A stretch of DNA of 64,000 bases from positions 747,912 through 811,911 of the forward strand of contig WNKI01000004.1 in assembly GCA_015350385.1 (NCBI GenBank), read 5' to 3'. A program made the position numbers and the translations under genes. Origin of the DNA: Aculops lycopersici. Lineage: Eukaryota > Arthropoda > Arachnida > Trombidiformes > Eriophyidae. The notes under the pieces were generated by a model. That model saw nothing but the letters and a program-made list of their open reading frames with translations, searched no databases and was not told the DNA's origin. Of this stretch, positions 43,601-55,080 are shown in pieces. Position 1 is the first letter of the stretch. Every line of letters begins with the position of its first letter.

Positions 43601-46492
43601 CCGTGGTCTCCGCCGATCGCAGCGGCAAACGGCAATCAGTGGACTCGTATCTCAATTGCACAATCAGCTACATGTAGCTACCGTTTGTCTCTTCGATCAG
43701 GTGTTTTGCCAGGTAAACTAGTCTTAAACGGCCACTAGTTGTTCAGTTGGCCAGCCAACAGTTTGGAAGCAGAACCGTCAACATGAGTCCACGCCGATAA
43801 ACGTTCCACTTGGCGGCCATTGATTCCTCCTCCCCTTCCTTTTCTCTTAGGGTAGGAAAAATATACTTACAGGTGGTTGCTCGCTCACTACTAGTTGCTC
43901 CTACTATCGGCCGTATCCGTCGCATTGAATCGGGAATCGGGATCATCAGAATCAACAGTCGCTGCAAGTCGACCAGTCGGCCAGTCGGCCAGTTGAGCAA
44001 CAAGCTGCTCGCGTCGCATCGCATTTGAGATCCCAATCTGATTGGTTAAACGCAACCGTCTGGTTACCCACTAGAGTACACTAAACTATACTCTTCAGAG
44101 TACTCTCTGGAGTGGAATTGAAGGATTGAATTGATATCAGGAGATTAGAGATAAGAGTAGAGGAGGAGGTAAAGTGAGGATATTAAGCAATTCGAGCGGG
44201 ATTCGGGCCACACACAATGAGCCGACATAGAAGTTAAAGCTCATATCTGGCCGCGAGGATCTTGAAGCTCGTCGTGGTGGTTGGCCGCGCGATGACTGCC
44301 GCCGCCGCCACTTGTTTTTCTTTTCCTCGATTCTCGATGACCACGACGTACAAGTTACTGGCTTACCTTGTTAGTTGCTGCATTTGATATTGAGCTTGGC
44401 AAAATTATCGATGACGATCAGCCAGGATCAACAGGTGAACATGATGAACCGTCACTCGGCGTACACTGAGGTCGTATGATTATTATTATTATTATTTATC
44501 GATCATCAGTGCCAGCCGTAATTTGATGTTAATCGCATTCCCCCCGCGAGACGGACACTCGTTTGATCGCCCGCTCGCTCTCTAGCTTTCAAGCGAGTTT
44601 TTTTGCAAGCTAAAGAGCAAACAACTTGCAGCTGCCCTCTTTCCTGTTTCATTTCACGAAGTTTTGTGGCCACTTGAGAAGCCAAGTGGTGCGGCTTAGT
44701 TTAGTTGCATCGCATTTCGTTCAGTTATTTAGCCACCGGCGACTTCCGGTGCATCCGCAAAGGAAAGAATGGCAAACAATAACTTTGCGTGGCTGCTGGT
44801 CGACACTTGATATGCTTGAAACTTGCGATTGGCACTAGTGATTACAAGTCAATTGAAGAAGAATTCTCGCAAGTAACAGCAGCAACAAGTGGTTTGTTAA
44901 GCTTCACTTCGAGCATTACCCAATCAATGGGCTCGTCAAATGGGAGCGCCAAATTCGTCTCACTTCCGTCGTTCGTTTGCCTCACTCCTCCGTTCGATCG
45001 ATACCTCGTTCTAATCGATAGTATGACTTTATCTGGTCGTTGGTTTAGAGCAAGCAAAAATGCAACACAAAAACTATTCCTAGGTAGCAAAGTGAGATGG
45101 AGAGACCAAATTACCACATCAAAACGGTTAGCGATTTTCTCGGCTGCTTCAGTAGTTAGTCTCAGTTACCACTTGCGCTGCGTGTCAATAATCATTTGCA
45201 TTTGCTGGCTGCAAACACGAGAAATAGTTAGCCCTTTCGGCATCTCTGTCTCTGCCTCTAACCTTATCTCCATCTTTATCTCGAGGAATCCCATTAGCGA
45301 CATACAGAGGCAACAAGTCGCCGCTGCCGCCGCCACCAAAACAACGGTAAATTTATCCCGTTTCTTTGGCCTTCTATTTGAGTGTTGAGATACCAAGAGG
45401 ACGGTAATTTCCATGTGATTATTTTTTCTCTTCTTTCGCGGCTACCTGTTGCGTCCACCCTTACAGCCAATGATCCAAATGCATCGTCAATGAACTAGCC
45501 TCGACTCGACTGGCCGTTGCAGGTAATTTCGCTTGCCTCAGAATTTCTCGCGCGCAACTTTCTCTCCAATTCCGTTGGCTGAAATGGAATACAGGAGCTA
45601 ACATTTCGCCTGGCTACCAACCAAGACTCTCATCCTACATCGCCGCCAGGTGAATTGAATGTTGAATTGACTCATGTCCCTAGCTAGAAATGCTGCAGGT
45701 GAGCAGCTCGGTAGCTACTTTTTGTGTGCATGTTGCCACTCACTAACCTGACACCACCGCCACCGCCGCCGCCACTGCTGTTGCTGCTCATGTAATCATA
45801 ATTTCTCATTATGATTATTAGCCTCAGTGGCAATTTGATGCCACTACCTCCACCGCTACTGGCAGCTTTCCTTTGCCATCGCTCTTTGCAAACATTAGTA
45901 GCCACTGGCAAGGGAACTGAACTGAACAACTACTACCAAGGAAACGACGAGACTAATGTTGAAATGTTCAAGTAACTCGAGTCGTGGAATACCATCACCA
46001 CACAGAGCTGAAGAGACAGAGTTCATTAAAATGGCCAATAAGCGGGAGGATGTTGATACGATTTTGCATAATCGAATTTCGAATTCTTCTCGAATTCGAA
46101 ATGCCCGAATCATCTAACTAATACCTCGACTAGCTACCAAGTGGTCGAACCAAGTGGTCGCATGTTAACCCTCCGACCTCGACAATTTGTCCAACGCGGT
46201 GATATGTGAGCACCTGTATTTACCTGTTTCACTAACCTGCTTAACTTCTAGTGTGTATGTCCTCTGTCATCAGTTACTCCAGATGATTTGTATCAAATTT
46301 GTCATGTTTTCATTTGAATTTATTCAAAAGTTAGCGGAACTGACCGACTAGACAACTGGATGCAGCTACCTGTTGACAGAATTTCAGTTAACATACATCA
46401 TCATGTTACATCATCAAGAGACTCACTACTAACCAAGGAAAAAACAATCTTTCAAATCCAACTACAACCAATTCCATCCATTAAAAAAACAG

Positions 46493-49400
46493 GTCAACGG
46501 CGACTCGTCGGCGAATGGAAACATTGAGCTTTCAATTAGGATGCCCGGCGGCCACTTGGCGTCGTCGCCATCTTCTTTTGGTCCAGCAAAATCAAATGCA
46601 GCAACAAGTGGCTCAAGCATCGAGTTAAACGTTAGCGCCAGTGGCGGCGCCCACACCTCATCTAGTCAGCGACTTCATTCCTCCACAAAGTCGCCTACAA
46701 ATGGTTACAATTATTTGCCGGGACAGGAGCCACCCGTAACATTGATGAACTCGACGGCCTCGTTAAAAGCGACAACAAGTGGCCAGCAGCAGCAGCAGCA
46801 ACCGTCGCAACTTTTGAGCAACAAGGAGCTCGGCAATCTGATCGATCTAATGCCGCCTCTCTCAATCGACCATGAAACCAAGCGACTCATCTTGGCCAAA
46901 AAGTTGGACCGCGAAAATTTGGACAAGTATCTCGCTCTGACCAATAGTCAATATCCAGCTTCCTATTCCACAATTTCCGGCTCCACTTCTGGCTCTTCCT
47001 CAAACTCAGGCGCCTCCTCTAGCGCCTCGCTGACTGTTCATGTCAAGTGTCAGTTGAGAAGAACTGCAACAGGTGGAAACGGAACAACCAACTCGAAACC
47101 ATTGATCTCATCATCATCATCATCAGTTTCAACTACAGCAGACAAAAACTCCATCTTAATTCCAATTCATTTGATTGTCACGGACGAAAATGATAATTGG
47201 CCAATATTTGTCAATGCACCTTACATTGTGGACTTGAATGAAACGGCTCAGGTGGGCAGCCTGTTGCCCAACAATGAAATTGTCGCCGTGGATCACGATC
47301 AACAGGGACCTCTGTCGACCATTGAGTATAGCATTGTGCCGGGAAGTTTGTATTCCGATTCCTTTAGCTTCTTGAATCCACTTGACTCCCGCTCGCTCAT
47401 AGTCAAGGATACCAGGTACTTAGATTACGAGAGTCAATCAAAGGTAACGTTGAAAATTATGGCTCGCGATCAGGGGGAGCCACCGAATTGGGCCATAACT
47501 TCGTTGTACTTGAACCTCTTTGATCAGGACGATTTAAATCCCATGTTCACGGAGGACAAATACTTTGCCTACCTTAAGGACAATAAGCCAGGTGAAGTTA
47601 TTGATATTCTGCCAAAACGATTGATGGCTCGTGACGGGGATAAAACCATCAATAGCCCAGTGGTCTACTCGTTTCATTTAAAAACCAACCAATCGATTCA
47701 CTTTGATCTGGATCAGGATTTGGGCATACTGAAGCTCAAAAAGTCAATGCCAATCTCAAGCAGTGAATCCCCCCAACAACAGCAATTCTGTCTATTGGTA
47801 AGAGCTACGCAAGTAGATAATCCGCGCAGGTGGTCGCTTAGTGCTATTAATATGCGCTTGTCACGACTAACAACGATGCAAAGTCAATCCTCGTCGTCGT
47901 CGTCGTCGTCGTCGACGGCGTCTATGAGTCAAGATCAGTCTTCGGCTTTGGAGCACTTGTTGACCTTGAGTAACGAGGCGGCCGCGTTGGCCAAACAGAG
48001 GGAGTTGTCATCTGATACATTCAAGTTTTCCCATTCCAATTATACAGTTGAAATTTCCGAGTTGGCACCAGTTGGATTCACGGTTTTAAATGTACGCGCC
48101 ACTTTTGATCGGTTGCGAGGGGAAACCGAGGGCGTCAGCTACCAGCTCTTAGACGACAACTCACTCGGCTACTTCCGGCTCGACGAATCAACAGGTAGAC
48201 TCACTCTAAATAGATCGCTTGATTATGAACTCTACCGCTCGATATCGGTGCGCGTACTCGCAACCCTGGAACAGTATGACGACAACCACCTGTTGACAGC
48301 GTCCCAAACTAATTATCCCAAGTTGCAGTGCGACATCACTAGAGTTACCGTGCAAATTATAAGCCAAAACGAGTTTGCGCCAGAGTTTTCGCATGAGCAA
48401 TACAATTTCCAACTGTCGATTAGCGATTTGATTGCCAACTTTGAGCCGCCGACTTTGGGGCAGCAGAAATCAATTGATTCCAATGATCTAAAAGGAATTA
48501 ATCATAGGGATCAACGGGCGCTACAATTGACCAAGAGATCGGGCGACCTGATAAGTGATGATCTAAGCGATTCTAGCTCGACAACGGACGATCCCTTGGG
48601 ATACAGGGCGATGCAATTGGGACAAATCTATTGCGCGGATCGGGATTTTGGAGACAAGATTACGTTGAAGTTGAGTGGACCAAAGGCAAATTTGTTCCAT
48701 TTAACTCAAGATGGTCGCTTATACCTGCCACTAACCAATTTAACTAGTCTAAATTCAGACTCGCAAGACTCACAGGTGTCTAGTATATTATCTAGACTAA
48801 GTGGTGGTGGTGGTGGTGGTACTGCAGATGGAAGCACGTGGCCCTCGGCCTCGAAAACAATCAGCAGTCAATTTGTACAGTCCAAGTTTGCCTCTGGCCA
48901 CTACATGAGGAGGCATGATTCAATGTTAAATTATCAAGCGGAAGTGTCGGATCGTAAGCATTTAAACTACCTGCTGAGTGAGCTCTCGAATTTGGGCCGC
49001 CTCCGACTGAAAGTTCACGCTAGCGACGACGGGCAACCGGAGGCGCGCCACTCAACTTCCATTATTGTGGTTAGTGTCATTAGTATCGACAATTTTATCC
49101 TACAACAAGCACCGCCTCTCACCACAACGACAAATATCGCGAGCATCGAAAGTTCCTCGAGCCCGAACTCAACAGATGAGACTTCAGGTAGATCAATTAG
49201 TGGTGCCAAAGAGGGTGGATCCAGTGTTTCGGCAACAGGTGGGCCTCAAACGTCAGGTCAATTGATGGTTATCTCAACATCTTCAGGAAATGGAAAGGGT
49301 TTTGTGCAAATCAATCCGGATATCATTGGTAACCTGTTCAACAATCGATCGGCTGGTCAGGCAAATCAACAGGCGGACCACATGCAATCCTCTGGCTCAA

Positions 49401-52400
49401 GCTTGAACTTGCAAACAAGCTCCTTTCAATCGCCCAGTTTATTGCTGGTCGATGACGAGGGTGCCAAGTTTGTGGCAATGCCAGCGGCAGTTGAGGCCTA
49501 CAGCAAGCAGGTGATTGAGGCAAGCGAGCAAATGGCAGCCGCAAATAGGAGGTCCATGTTGGCCAGTCAGACTAATCGTGCCTCGGGATTGTCGTTGTGG
49601 AATCAAGTGAAGAGTTGGTTTGGATTTGGTTCCCACAGTAAAGATTCAGCTCAATTTGAGAGAAATTTGGATGGCAACAGTACCGAGACTAGAAGTTCCC
49701 TTTATTGGCTTAATTTGTCCACGGCCATTTTGCTACATCTTATTGTGATTGCTCTCATACTAACTCTACTGGTTAGATCCCGCTCATCGTATTTCAATGG
49801 CGGGTCAAGTGTGGCTGGCGAGAATTTAAGTGGCGGCCGACTACCCAGGTGGCCTGCACACTTGATACCGGAGTTTCTCATGTTCAAGAGACACCTGCGA
49901 AGGTCGAACCACGAGTCGCCGATTGGAATCCTAACCGGACAAGTGGATCAAGTTGGCCGCATAAACTCAAGTTATGGCCAAATAACTGGTGGCCAACTAA
50001 GCTCAGGTGGCAGCTCAAATGGTTCCTCGTCCACGGATTGCTCAACAAGTGGCCAGAATAATAAGGAGGCCAGTGGTTCCTATGCCTTTGTACGCCACCA
50101 ACAGCTTCACACTTCTAATGGATTGGGTGCAGCCATGAAACATCATCAGTCTATTAGCAAGGGAGTTGTGGTTAGTGCCATGTCTCGAGGGAACCTACTT
50201 TCGGATAGTGCTCTCACTTCGTCGAATCTGTCCTCGGCATTTGTCAACTCAAGTTATTTGCCTGACGGCGAGACCAACAGCAAGGCGGCAAATTTGCTCG
50301 GCCATTTGAAGGTGACGCTAAACAAAATGTTGGATAACAACTCGGATGACAATAACCAAAGTGGCGGCGCTTGCATTGATCAGGTAACAGTGCGAGCCCT
50401 AGATCCAGATTGCTCCTTTGACTATGGCTCAGGTGGACCAATGACCCGGGAGAGTCCCAAGATAACGGCGCAGTTGCGGCCGAATATAGATTTAATGTTG
50501 GCAAGTCCGAGTAGTCTAAGCGGCAATTTGGACAGGGGAAAGTCGAGTACCTTCATTGGAAATCAACAGAGCAATCAGTTATCGCTGAATGCTCAGCATC
50601 AGATGGTCAAGCCGAATATAAAACCAAAGGCACCGACACCTTTGCCTGCAACAACAACTCTGGTTTCTCAGACGACATCGGCACCCAAAACAACAACAAC
50701 AACAACAGCGACAACGACGACCTCAACACCAGCTGGTTCCACGGTCATCTCAATCAAAAGGGTCAACACAAATCCTAGTCCAAAACTCTCGAAGCTGGCG
50801 AGCTCATCGAGCTCAAGTGCAGTCTCGTTAACGGGATCCACAAGCTCGTCCATATCAAACAAGATCAATGCTGGCCTTAGAAAGCCATTGAGTGTCTCGG
50901 GAAACCAAGACCAGGCCAATAGTGACATCTCATCGGTTGATTCGGCCAGTCTATTCAATGATCTCGCTAGCTCAACTCGCTCCGCTAACTCGGATGGCGG
51001 GGCTTCAAATTTAACTGAAAAATCAAAGTTAAAATTTGCCTCGATTGATGGGCCGCCGGTGCCGCCCCCTCCACCGCCGCCCCCACCACCTTCTTTGTCA
51101 CAAGTGTCGACCTCGGGCAGCGGGGGACACACTGATCCCATTAGCAAGCCATTCAGTGCGCCACCCTCGACGGCAACAGCTTCTCCAGTGCCAAGTAACA
51201 AGCGGCGCCCCCTGCCCCAGAATCCGGTCCACGCGAGACTGAGGCAACAGGCGGCGAGTCAGCAGCAGCAACAACAACAATTGAAACCACCTGCAGCCGG
51301 TACTAGTCAGCCGGAAGTGGCAGGTGAACTAATTGGACCAAATCAACAGCAACAGCTATCGAGACAACGAAGCAAAGTGGCCAATTTGAGCTTGAGAAGT
51401 CAAACCCAACAGCAGCAACAGCAACAACAGATGGCTAGTTTGCCAGAAAACACCAAGACCGTCTCGCCCACGACATCAGTGGATCGAGGCTACGAGTCCT
51501 TCCAATCCTACACTTTTTCTAGTCAACAACAACAACAACCACAGCACCAGAACCAACATATGCCACCTGCTGGTCCGTCGCTGCCACCACCGCCGCCGCC
51601 ACCTCCACCGGCACAGCAATCGGCTGCAGCCGCTACCCAGACAGCACCCGATTCAAAGAGCAGCCAGAAGCAGAGGCACCTAGCGACGTGCCCCGAATCG
51701 TCGCTGGTGGCCAGGAGTCGCCACTTGATTGCGGCTCAGGAGCGAAGTGGAAGTAAAACAAAGAGAACGATGGCTTCTCAATTGCCCAGGTCAAATATTC
51801 ATAGTCGACCACCTGTTAGAGGACCGTCTAGTCACACTAGGACTCCTAGTCAATACCAACAACAACAACACCAGGTGCCACCCATAGCTCACGATTGCGA
51901 GACTGAGGACGACGACTTTTATTATTGCTACAATAGAGCAAGCGAAAGCATTGTCCCACCAATCGACTACAACATTGACGATGAAAATCACGACCAACCT
52001 CTGGGCGACCACTTGTTGAGTGATTACGCAAGCCACGCTTATCAGACCAATTCAAGCCAACACCATCACTTGGATCAGTGCGACGAGGTGCAGGAAATAA
52101 TGCAAACTCTACACCAAAAACAGATCCGATTTCAGCCACTACCAACCACAGCAGTGCTGCCAAGCGCAGCAACAGGTGGTGGTGGGTACGCGAGTTTTGG
52201 TAGCTTGGGTCGCAATCGACAAGCGGAAACAACCTGCCAATCGGCTGATCTCAAGCACAGAACTCAGCGTTCTCGACGGACTAGTCCCCAAAGGGCGAGA
52301 CAAGCAACAGGTGGCGGCCAGTCACAAGCCATCAACAGGACGTGGCGGGGTGGCCAGTACGCATCGACTGGCGAGCAATCGTATGGAGGTTACCAGTATC

Positions 52401-52522
52401 ATCATCATCATAATGAACCGCCACAGCAACACCGGGGTCCCAGGTATTCGGCTAGCCAGCAACACCAGCACCAGCAAACTAAGAAGCAGCTAACCTGGTC
52501 GGACCAGGTAGATGTAGCTTAG
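46493..52522 (+). CDS. Protocadherin-like gene, exon 2 (cadherin repeats, membrane helix, long tail)
   Basis: With exon 1 it encodes 2,115 residues. I count about five cadherin repeats: EC1 with a long Ser/Gly-rich insert, closing at VTDENDNWP (~47180); EC2 closing at FDQDDLNP; a degenerate EC3; EC4 from NYTVEISELAPVGF to QNEFAPEF; and EC5 closing at VVSVISIDNF (~49080). A Ser/Gln-rich stalk follows, one membrane helix (STAILLHLIVIALILTLLV, ~49720-49780), and a ~900-residue cytoplasmic tail with two poly-Pro runs (~51060-51090 and ~51585-51610) and poly-Gln. There is no catenin-binding, kinase or laminin-G/EGF domain. It is a calcium-dependent adhesion molecule of protocadherin type; the ortholog is not identified. 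The acceptor at 46491-46492 is an inference; the ATG at 46541 is internal. Confidence 0.85.
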   Translation, partial: VNGDSSANGNIELSIRMPGGHLASSPSSFGPAKSNAATSGSSIELNVSASGGAHTSSSQRLHSSTKSPTNGYNYLPGQEPPVTLMNSTASLKATTSGQQQQQQPSQLLSNKELGNLIDLMPPLSIDHETKRLILAKKLDRENLDKYLALTNSQYPASYSTISGSTSGSSSNSGASSSASLTVHVKCQLRRTATGGNGTTNSKPLISSSSSSVSTTADKNSILIPIHLIVTDENDNWPIFVNAPYIVDLNETAQVGSLLPNNEIVAVDHDQQGPLSTIEYSIVPGSLYSDSFSFLNPLDSRSLIVKDTRYLDYESQSKVTLKIMARDQGEPPNWAITSLYLNLFDQDDLNPMFTEDKYFAYLKDNKPGEVIDILPKRLMARDGDKTINSPVVYSFHLKTNQSIHFDLDQDLGILKLKKSMPISSSESPQQQQFCLLVRATQVDNPRRWSLSAINMRLSRLTTMQSQSSSSSSSSSTASMSQDQSSALEHLLTLSNEAAALAKQRELSSDTFKFSHSNYTVEISELAPVGFTVLNVRATFDRLRGETEGVSYQLLDDNSLGYFRLDESTGRLTLNRSLDYELYRSISVRVLATLEQYDDNHLLTASQTNYPKLQCDITRVTVQIISQNEFAPEFSHEQYNFQLSISDLIANFEPPTLGQQKSIDSNDLKGINHRDQRALQLTKRSGDLISDDLSDSSSTTDDPLGYRAMQLGQIYCADRDFGDKITLKLSGPKANLFHLTQDGRLYLPLTNLTSLNSDSQDSQVSSILSRLSGGGGGGTADGSTWPSASKTISSQFVQSKFASGHYMRRHDSMLNYQAEVSDRKHLNYLLSELSNLGRLRLKVHASDDGQPEARHSTSIIVVSVISIDNFILQQAPPLTTTTNIASIESSSSPNSTDETSGRSISGAKEGGSSVSATGGPQTSGQLMVISTSSGNGKGFVQINPDIIGNLFNNRSAGQANQQADHMQSSGSSLNLQTSSFQSPSLLLVDDEGAKFVAMPAAVEAYSKQVIEASEQMAAANRRSMLASQTNRASGLSLWNQVKSWFGFGSHSKDSAQFERNLDGNSTETRSSLYWLNLSTAILLHLIVIALILTLLVRSRSSYFNGGSSVAGENLSGGRLPRWPAHLIPEFLMFKRHLRRSNHESPIGILTGQVDQVGRINSSYGQITGGQLSSGGSSNGSSSTDCSTSGQNNKEASGSYAFVRHQQLHTSNGLGAAMKHHQSISKGVVVSAMSRGNLLSDSALTSSNLSSAFVNSSYLPDGETNSKAANLLGHLKVTLNKMLDNNSDDNNQSGGACIDQVTVRALDPDCSFDYGSGGPMTRESPKITAQLRPNIDLMLASPSSLSGNLDRGKSSTFIGNQQSNQLSLNAQHQMVKPNIKPKAPTPLPATTTLVSQTTSAPKTTTTTTATTTTSTPAGSTVISIKRVNTNPSPKLSKLASSSSSSAVSLTGSTSSSISNKINAGLRKPLSVSGNQDQANSDISSVDSASLFNDLASSTRSANSDGGASNLTEKSKLKFASIDGPPVPPPPPPPPPPSLSQVSTSGSGGHTDPISKPFSAPPSTATASPVPSNKRRPLPQNPVHARLRQQAASQQQQQQQLKPPAAGTSQPEVAGELIGPNQQQQLSRQRSKVANLSLRSQTQQQQQQQQMASLPENTKTVSPTTSVDRGYESFQSYTFSSQQQQQPQHQNQHMPPAGPSLPPPPPPPPPAQQSAAAATQTAPDSKSSQKQRHLATCPESSLVARSRHLIAAQERSGSKTKRTMASQLPRSNIHSRPPVRGPSSHTRTPSQYQQQQHQVPPIAHDCETEDDDFYYCYNRASESIVPPIDYNIDDENHDQPLGDHLLSDYASHAYQTNSSQHHHLDQCDEVQEIMQTLHQKQIRFQPLPTTAVLPSAATGGGGYASFGSLGRNRQAETTCQSADLKHRTQRSRRTSPQRARQATGGGQSQAINRTWRGGQYASTGEQSYGGYQYHHHHNEPPQQHRGPRYSASQQHQHQQTKKQLTWSDQVDVA

Positions 52523-52906
52523 TAATTGGCAGACATCAATGTGAGATTATACCGAATGTTTGAGCATCATGATAGACTTGTTATAGTTTTTGTATATAAA
52601 CATGCAATTGTTTTTCCCATATCCTTATGTCCATTAAAGATACCTTCGTTCAGTTTTTCAATTAAACTTGAAAATGTATACTTCATATCATCATTAGTGA
52701 TTTTGATTATCGAGAGTCGTATTTGTTCAGCTTGTTCCACATGTTCTCATTGATAAATGGACAAAATTTGATAGATAATCGAGCGGGTACAAGAACAAGG
52801 GCAATCCATCAGAATAATGTTTTGAAAGAGGAGATGGTTCATGAAGTCATGGAAATTTCAGATTTTCCGAACAGATTACAGCACCAAGTTCAATAAGTCG
52901 GAGGAA
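52523..52906 (+). other. 3' UTR of the protocadherin-like gene
   Basis: AT-rich sequence after the stop with ATTAAA-type poly(A) signals near 52633 and 52660. No further coding sequence. The transcript probably ends before repeat copy B. Confidence 0.45.
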
Positions 52907-53860
52907 AATAGATTCTATTTCGCTCTGGACAGTACCCTCTTGTGTATCCTAGTTATTGGGGTCAATACGTATCATTGGATACCTCGAAAACGGGCCAAAG
53001 CAAAGGTTGTTTATAATTTTGAAGCAACCAGCGAATGTCACGCAAATTAAAGATTCCCCGGTGGAAATTTGGGAGAAAAATCTCAACAGGTCAGGAAACA
53101 GCGATCACCGGAAGAGTGAGAGGCATTTATCACGTCGGCGGGCGTAATGTTTAACCTTGTCGTTATTCCGTGATTATCAAAGGCGCCTTGTTGCATCTAA
53201 CCTAGCCGAATGCGGCACCACCTCAGGAAACTCAGCCTGACCCTCCTTTTTCCTCTGAGATGGAGGCCCAGTTTCTGACCTTTGGGCTTGCTAGCGCATT
53301 GTCAGCGACTTGCCATGCGAGTTTCTTTGCTCAATCTTTCGGTCTGTATTTGATGTTAATTAAGGCGAAAATCGTGTTTTAAAACCATTTGTATCTCGAA
53401 AACTATGAGCAATTGCATGAAGCTGACGCAACCGGAAGCTCAGAATCATGCTTCTGAAACGTTTGCAGGTGTTGTTTTTACTGTAACTTGCATAACTTTT
53501 GCAATTCAAGTGTCATCTAAGAAGGTTTTTTTTCGTTATATTCAGAGCAATTTGGCGAATCGATTCCGGTCTCTTAGCACGCTGCTATCATCTCTCAACA
53601 TGATCCATCTCGATTCGAGGCGCTAGGTGCTCGAGGGTCCCCTGCGTATTCCAGACGTGCTGTGGAAATTATCCTTTGCAGGTTCTATGTAGGTTCAAAC
53701 TGGGGGTACAAACATGCCGGAATCGACGTCGTGAATTTCGGGAGAACCCTGAAATATCGAGGAACCTTAAAACGCCTTTGAGGGTATAACTTGGGAACCA
53801 GATGGGGTATTGAGAGGAAATTTCGTGCATTGTGTTCCTAAAATCATGGTGCATCTGCTG
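52907..53860 (+). repeat. 954-bp dispersed repeat, copy B (inverted relative to copy A)
   Basis: Near-identical to the reverse complement of 35170-36123. It begins AATAGATTCTATTTCG and ends GGTGCATCTGCTG. It lies about 385 bases past the cadherin stop codon. Together the two copies form a large inverted pair 16.8 kb apart that flanks the main cadherin exon. Nature unknown, mobile element suspected. Confidence 0.88.
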
Positions 53861-55080
53861 GCAAATATCCGATCAGCATCAAGTCTCCAAGTGCCGAGTT
53901 ATCAAACTATGCTCAAACTCATCACTTGCATTGATTCGCATGGAAGTCCATGGATCAGTATCACCGCTCGAGTCTCTATCGCAACACCTTCGACGAGAGG
54001 AGTATGGCCCTGGAGACAGAAGTAGTCTCAAAACAGATTGAGTTCTTCTAGTCCGGTGTTTACATTGTTTGTATACTGATATCACAGGACACGAGTCCGA
54101 CGTCATGCGATATCGCCGCCGTCTTTTGCAATAGTGTCGTTCGGGTCTAACCGATTGAATTGATCGACAGCCGCGAGTCTTCGTGGTTCGGTTATGTAAT
54201 TGGATTGACGCATATTAACTAAATGACTTATACGTGTAGCTTGACGACGACAATGACGATGACTATGGCGACAACAACAGCAACTAGCATCATGCTAATG
54301 ATGATAGCAAAGAGAGACAATCAACAGGCGGCGGCAAGGGCTATGGCGGTGACAACAACGGCGCCGAGATGTCCGATTTGCATCCAGTGCCAACGTGTAA
54401 GGGAAAGTCTCCATTGAGATTGCCTTGTGGTGGTTTGCTTTCGTTGGATTTGTCTTGCCAATTAACGCTACTACTGGTGGCACTCACATGAGGAATCTAC
54501 AATGCGATGTTCATACTCAAACACAAATAAGCGACATTTAGGGGCATTTGATCGCGCGAATCAAGTGGTCTATCAAATTAGTAGCCTGCAGATTGTCTTC
54601 GAGGATGAAGCGATAAGATCGGTTATCATCTAGGCACCAAATGTGATTCAATTGTCAGCTTGCTGCCACTAGATAAAATGATCGACAGGAAATAGCGATG
54701 AGTCAATGGCAAGCAAAGTTACCTGTGCACTGTAAGCGATGTTCCTCCTGTTGAAGTTAGTCGGCTAATCAAGTGAGTAAGTAAGTAGGAAAATTGATTA
54801 GAGGAGGAGAAGTATAGCCATTAGATAGGTAATTTTAATCAATCGATCACGACAAGAGTGTGTGTAACAGTTTTTATTTAATTAGTGTTAGTAGTGGAAG
54901 TATTAGTATTGGTCTATAGATTGCTAATTTACAAGATCACTGGTTTTCCCATCGCTGGTACTGGTAGAGTTTTTTGATGTGAGATGCTCGTTTTTGTATT
55001 GGAATCGTTGTTGTTATTAATATTAATATCAACACCAACATTAACATTAATGTTAATATCAGTATTATCTCGCCTCATTC
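53861..55080. other. Spacer between repeat B and the CUB-LDLa gene
   Basis: No supported gene. The first ~370 bases may be element sequence not shared with copy A. ACG/ATG-rich low-complexity DNA lies near 54240-54360. Confidence 0.45.
54873..54878 (-). terminator. Poly(A) signal of the CUB-LDLa gene
   Basis: Plus-strand TTTATT reads AATAAA on the minus strand, about 205 bases past the stop codon. Confidence 0.5.

Larger units (their letters stand above)
32661..46492 (+). other. 13.8-kb intron of the protocadherin-like gene
   Basis: It is bounded by GTAAGT (32661) and AAAAAACAG (ending 46492) and is far larger than the other introns supported here (117 and 319 bp). I find no convincing coding exon inside. 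It contains CT microsatellites, a 20-base assembly gap, one arm of a 954-bp inverted repeat and an unusually high density of CAGGTR and CAACARGTGG words on both strands. Such an intron is likely to hold regulatory DNA; undetected small exons or non-coding RNAs cannot be excluded. Confidence 0.75.

Noticed and set aside
53810..54041. Open frames running out of repeat B into its right flank
   Set aside because: Overlapping frames with no domain; they begin inside the repeat and diverge from copy A after about 17 residues.
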